This document shows positions 61,282 to 64,000 of a stretch of DNA of 64,000 nt, piece after piece. The notes under the pieces are model-generated. The model was not told the origin of the DNA, ran no database searches, and was given only the letters and a program-made list of their open reading frames with translations. Every line of letters begins with the position of its first letter. Positions within the stretch are counted from its first letter, which is position 1. The position numbers were made by a program, and so were the translations under genes. This stretch comes from an uncultured Oscillospiraceae bacterium (lineage in GTDB: Bacteria; Bacillota; Clostridia; Oscillospirales; Ruminococcaceae). Where the stretch lies: NCBI GenBank assembly GCA_934448295.1, contig CAKSEY010000002.1:1-64000 (forward strand), written 5' to 3'.

Positions 61282-62161
61282 ATCCTAATCCCTCCATTTC
61301 GTAGATGAATATTTCCTCAAGGGAGAGCGGTATCTCATCGTACAGCTTCGGCGAGTGCTTCTCCACCGCCGCGCGTATCTTTTCACGGTCTCCCCTTGCG
61401 ATAATATGGAGCACGCTGCCGTTCTCCTCGATGTGCAGGATATCCACTCCGTCAGATTCAAGCTGCGCCTTTGTGACGGGCTGCCCGAAGGAGGTCTGTA
61501 TCTTGAACACGCTGCCCTTTACGCTGTCGAGCTCGCGGTCGAACACGACCTTTCCCGCATGGAGCAGTCCCACGCGGTCGCAGAACTCGTCTATCTCGCC
61601 GAGATTGTGCGAGCTGAATATTACAGTCAGTTTAGTGTCCATCATGGCGTCTATCAGCATCTGCTTCACGATTATGCGCATGGTGGGGTCAAGTCCGTCG
61701 AAAGCCTCGTCAAGGAACAGGTAGGGGGTCCTGCACGCTATGCCGCATATCACCGCCGCCTGCCGCTTCATGCCCTTTGAAAACGTGCTCAACCGCTTTT
61801 TCAGCGGGAGCTTCAGCGTGGAATACAGATTCTCCCAGAGCTCCTCTGAAAAGCTGCTGTAAAAACTCTTGTAATACTGCTTCATCTCCGTGAGGGTCAT
61901 TGCATTGAACTGCACCGTCTCGTCGTTGATGAAGAACACGCGCTCCTTCAGCCGCGCGTTGTCGTAGACCGGCTCGCCGTCTATCAGCGCCTCGCCGCCG
62001 CTCAGCCGGTAGATTCCGGAAAGCGCGCGCATAAGCGTGGATTTTCCCGCGCCGTTGGAGCCGAGAAGTCCGTAGGCGCAGCCCTCCGGGATAGTCAGGG
62101 TCACGCCGTCAAGGGCGTTCCTGTCGTCGAAGCGCATTACAGCATTCTTAACCTCGATCAT
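61259..62161 (-). CDS. ABC transporter ATP-binding protein
   Basis: 300 residues. Walker A LLGSNGAGKST, signature FSKGMKRQ, Walker B YLFLDEAFDGLD, and the H-loop in IFSSHNLGE are all intact. The sub-family resembles YtrB (Q-loop near VFFINDETVQ). The start overlaps the GntR stop as ATGA. Powers the permease encoded next. Confidence 0.94.
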   Translation of the reverse strand: MIEVKNAVMRFDDRNALDGVTLTIPEGCAYGLLGSNGAGKSTLMRALSGIYRLSGGEALIDGEPVYDNARLKERVFFINDETVQFNAMTLTEMKQYYKSFYSSFSEELWENLYSTLKLPLKKRLSTFSKGMKRQAAVICGIACRTPYLFLDEAFDGLDPTMRIIVKQMLIDAMMDTKLTVIFSSHNLGEIDEFCDRVGLLHAGKVVFDRELDSVKGSVFKIQTSFGQPVTKAQLESDGVDILHIEENGSVLHIIARGDREKIRAAVEKHSPKLYDEIPLSLEEIFIYEMEGLGYDSSKLG

Positions 62162-62535
62162 ATATCATCACCGTTCCTTCCCCATATTTTATCCGTGAGC
62201 GCTTCTATCTCCGCGCGGGCTATCCCAGCCCTGTACGCGCACTCCATTTCCTGCTCAGTCCTGCGGAGCGTCTCCTGCTTTACAGCCCCTGCGGCGGTAT
62301 CCCCGGGGGAAACGTAGCTCCCCTTGGCGGGAATGGAGTATATCAGCCCCGCCTGTTCAAGCTGTGCGTAGGATTTCTGCACCGTGTTCGGGTTTATGCC
62401 GAACTGCTTTGCCACCTCGCGAACCGCCGGCAGGCGCTCGTCAGACTTCATCTCCCCGGAGGATATCAGCCGGGCTATTCCATTGTAAAGCTGCTCGTAG
62501 ATAGGCAGCTTACCCTCCAGCCTTATGTTGAGCAT
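62158..62535 (-). CDS. GntR-family transcriptional regulator, YtrA subfamily
   Basis: 125 residues: winged helix (PIYEQLYNGIARLISSGEMKSDERLPAVREVAKQFGINPNTVQKSY, seen in landmarks) plus the short YtrA-type C-terminal helix pair. Start ATG 62535 follows GGAGG; the longer open frame runs through the promoter. YtrA regulators repress their own ABC operon and release on cell-wall stress. Two perfect inverted repeats stand downstream of its promoter. Confidence 0.9.
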   Translation of the reverse strand: MLNIRLEGKLPIYEQLYNGIARLISSGEMKSDERLPAVREVAKQFGINPNTVQKSYAQLEQAGLIYSIPAKGSYVSPGDTAAGAVKQETLRRTEQEMECAYRAGIARAEIEALTDKIWGRNGDDI

Positions 62536-62559
62536 TTCCTGACCTCCTTTCGAGTGTAT

Positions 62560-62596
62560 CAGTTGTATCAACTGTATTAACTGTGTTGGTACAGTT
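62560..62596 (-). promoter_or_regulatory. operators of the GntR/ABC operon (predicted)
   Basis: Two inverted repeats: AACTGT-6 bp-ACAGTT at 62579-62596, directly beside the -10, and CAGTTG-TAT-CAACTG at 62560-62574. Position over the transcript start fits repression by the GntR protein encoded next. Confidence 0.65.
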
Positions 62597-62625
62597 ATTA
62601 TAACACATACTTTTCCTTTTGTCAA
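62597..62625 (-). promoter_or_regulatory. promoter of the GntR/ABC operon
   Basis: Perfect TTGACA (complement of 62620-62625), 17-bp spacer, perfect TATAAT (complement of 62597-62602). Confidence 0.83.
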
Positions 62626-62693
62626 TAGTCACGGGGAAATTATTTTGTGTTTTCTGCAAAAAATAGAGGGCGAACCGCTACCGGGGCAATTCT

Positions 62694-62848
62694 GAATTCG
62701 TAATTCGTAATTCGTAATTTCGGTGCCGCTTCGCGGCGGATTTTGATTTTTGGAGCGGATTTCCTCTTGAATAAAAACGTAGGGAGGGGCGAACCCCTCC
62801 CGTATTTCTATATGTATAACCTCGGGAGGGGCAAGCCCCTCCCCCTAC
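62694..62848. repeat. intergenic repeat element: 7-bp tandem repeats and twin hairpins
   Basis: 62694-62719 holds about four units of TAATTCG. A small hairpin GCCGC-TTC-GCGGC follows at 62725-62737. Then two perfect hairpins, GGGAGGGG-CGAA-CCCCTCCC (62782-62801) and GGGAGGGGC-AA-GCCCCTCCC (62824-62843), are nearly the same and can also pair with each other (GTAGGGAGGGGC with GCCCCTCCCCCTAC). It resembles REP/MITE-like intergenic elements. No gene is seen in 62626-62869. Confidence 0.7.
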
Positions 62849-62869
62849 ATATCACAAAGTCTTTTGATA

Positions 62870-63814
62870 TTACTCACCATAAGGTAGCTGATACTCCGAG
62901 AACCTCCAGCCGGACGGCGTTTTAACGGCTGTGAGGGTGTATTCCCTTTCGGAGACCTTCCCCTCCTCGTGCTCGAATTTCGACACAGCCTTGTAGACTG
63001 CCGCGTCCTCCGTAAGCTCCGCAAGGGAATAATCCGTGCCGATATAGCTTATCCCGCCGAAGAATTCCAGGCAGTACAGCCTGCCGGAATCGTCCTCCAT
63101 CAGGTTGTCAGAGCCGGAAAGCAACGTTTCCAGAAGCTCCCCCGTGAAATACATGCCCAGCGCGGCGTTCAGCTTTATGCGCGTATTCAGCCGCTCGTCG
63201 GTCATGGGATAGAAGGTCCCCAGGTCGGAGGTCAGCGGCTGCGCGTTTCCGTCGAACTTTGAAAGCCCGCAGGCGGCGCAGTAGATGTCGTTGGCCTGCG
63301 CCATGACGTCCTCCGGGGACTGCTCCGGCGTGAAGCCGGAAAGGCTCCTGTCCTCCGGCAGAAGCGCATAGCCGAAGTTCCCCTGGCGGTAGACCCGGCT
63401 TCCGTCCGCGCTGACCCAGAACGCGCAGATAAAGCTGAGGGTGCCCTCGTACTCGTCATAGCAGGACGCGCACAGGCATTCGTCTCCGTCTATGTCGGAG
63501 CGCTCGCCGGTATCGCGGAAAATATAGACCCGCCCGGTATCCGGCAGACCGAGGTACTCATTGCCGAGACCCTCCAGCACGGAAACCGGGTTCACTGCGG
63601 CGGATTCCGCGGTAACAGGCTCCGGGGCGCCGGAAAGCATGGCGGCTTCCTCTGGCGCGGATGTTTCCGCAGAAGTCTCCGGCTCCTGCGGGCTTGCCTC
63701 CACAGTGCGCTGGGTGAACGCGGGCTGCTCGGTTATACCGCCGCTCATATCTGCGGCGCAGCCCGAAAGCGCCACCGCCGCCAGCAGACAGACTACCGCG
63801 CTGAATTTCCTCAT
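62870..63814 (-). CDS. predicted lipoprotein, unknown function
   Basis: 314 residues: lipoprotein signal peptide with lipobox LSGC (C19), then a disordered Ser/Glu/Ala/Thr-rich linker (about 25-75), then a globular domain of about 240 residues not recognised, closing with KTPSGWRFSEYQLPY. Start ATG 63814 follows GGGGGG; the open frame continues ten codons upstream. Likely anchored on the outer face of the membrane. Confidence 0.72.
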   Translation of the reverse strand: MRKFSAVVCLLAAVALSGCAADMSGGITEQPAFTQRTVEASPQEPETSAETSAPEEAAMLSGAPEPVTAESAAVNPVSVLEGLGNEYLGLPDTGRVYIFRDTGERSDIDGDECLCASCYDEYEGTLSFICAFWVSADGSRVYRQGNFGYALLPEDRSLSGFTPEQSPEDVMAQANDIYCAACGLSKFDGNAQPLTSDLGTFYPMTDERLNTRIKLNAALGMYFTGELLETLLSGSDNLMEDDSGRLYCLEFFGGISYIGTDYSLAELTEDAAVYKAVSKFEHEEGKVSEREYTLTAVKTPSGWRFSEYQLPYGE

Positions 63815-63836
63815 AAAATCCCCCCTGACAGCAAAA

Positions 63837-63862
63837 TGCGGCAATGCCTACGCACCACCGCA
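63837..63862 (-). terminator. possible terminator of the gene at the right edge
   Basis: TGCGG and CCGCA pair on the minus strand and are followed by TTTTG. Short stem; weak evidence. Confidence 0.3.
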
Positions 63863-63892
63863 CTGTTCGCAGTAATAAACGCCCGGTATAGC

Positions 63893-64000
63893 TTACAGCT
63901 CCTCAGCCGATTCGGGAGCCTTCTCCTCCTCGACCATCTCGCTGTCGGTCTTCTTTATCTCTTCCTTGGCGGGAGCCTCCTCCGGCTCTTCCTTTGCGGA
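63893..64000 (-). CDS. partial gene, acidic C-terminal tail
   Basis: Only the last 35 codons and the TAA stop (complement of 63893-63895) are in the window. The tail is dominated by Glu, Lys, Ala and Pro (for example EEPEEAPAKEE and KAPESAEEL), a disordered acidic end. The frame stays open to the window edge with codon use like the neighbours. The protein cannot be identified from this part. Confidence 0.6.
   Translation of the reverse strand, partial: SAKEEPEEAPAKEEIKKTDSEMVEEEKAPESAEEL

Overview
The window looks like a chromosome segment of a motile, anaerobic Gram-positive of the Clostridia, most likely Oscillospirales/Ruminococcaceae (Ruminococcus-like). The pointers are a leucine T-box leader, AGGAGG-type ribosome binding sites, many TTGACA-17-TATAAT promoters, a pyruvate:ferredoxin oxidoreductase, a GH130 mannoside phosphorylase of the Ruminococcus albus type, a YtrA-type GntR regulator and a Firmicutes flagellar operon (FliY, FlbD, TIGR02530, CheC/CheD). 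The genome is moderately GC-rich; one short stretch (about 27.18-28.63 kb) is strikingly AT-rich. The taxon is an inference from gene content.

Layout. 1-510: four tandem minus-strand promoters and the leader of an rRNA operon that must lie just left of the window. 0.6-3.8 kb: nrdR, a small membrane protein, and leuA behind a leucine T-box. 3.8-7.4 kb: a minus-strand operon of a Gly-Ser-Phe repeat protein, a putative glycosyltransferase, a cysteine desulfurase and a membrane/NTF2-like protein. 7.5-11.8 kb: a cyclic-di-GMP cluster (PilZ, GGDEF, ParA, ComFB-like). 12.1-12.8 kb: a YcxB-like membrane protein. 13.1-22.4 kb: a long plus-strand run with a PASTA pseudokinase, pheA, ispD, a two-component system, an unknown gene, a Cu/Zn-SOD-like protein, S-adenosylhomocysteinase, a DUF2625 protein and purine nucleoside phosphorylase. 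22.5-23.8 kb: an ECF sigma factor with its anti-sigma factor. 23.8-27.0 kb: a GH130 phosphorylase and an EAL phosphodiesterase. 27.2-28.6 kb: the AT-rich island (two zinc-ribbon membrane proteins and a divergent XRE regulator) between near-identical 41-bp direct repeats. 28.7-32.3 kb: nifJ.

32.5-58.5 kb is one very long minus-strand flagellar/chemotaxis operon read from flgB down to cheD: rod, MS-ring, switch, export ATPase, hook, stator, C-ring, export gate, sigma-28, two rod/hook-type proteins, and CheC/CheD. flhF and flhG are missing from their usual place after flhA. 58.9-62.6 kb is a GntR-controlled ABC transporter. 62.6-62.9 kb holds repeat hairpins; 62.9-63.8 kb a lipoprotein; the right edge cuts the acidic C-terminus of one more gene.

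The genes fit together around motility: c-di-GMP synthesis (GGDEF), breakdown (EAL) and reception (PilZ, perhaps ComFB) sit on the same segment as the flagellar operon, and the unattached ParA is a candidate positioning ATPase in place of FlhG. The three most unusual regions are the Gly-Ser-Phe repeat operon, the ParA-ComFB c-di-GMP cluster, and the AT-rich island flanked by duplicated terminator hairpins. No CRISPR array, tRNA gene or IS element was recognised.
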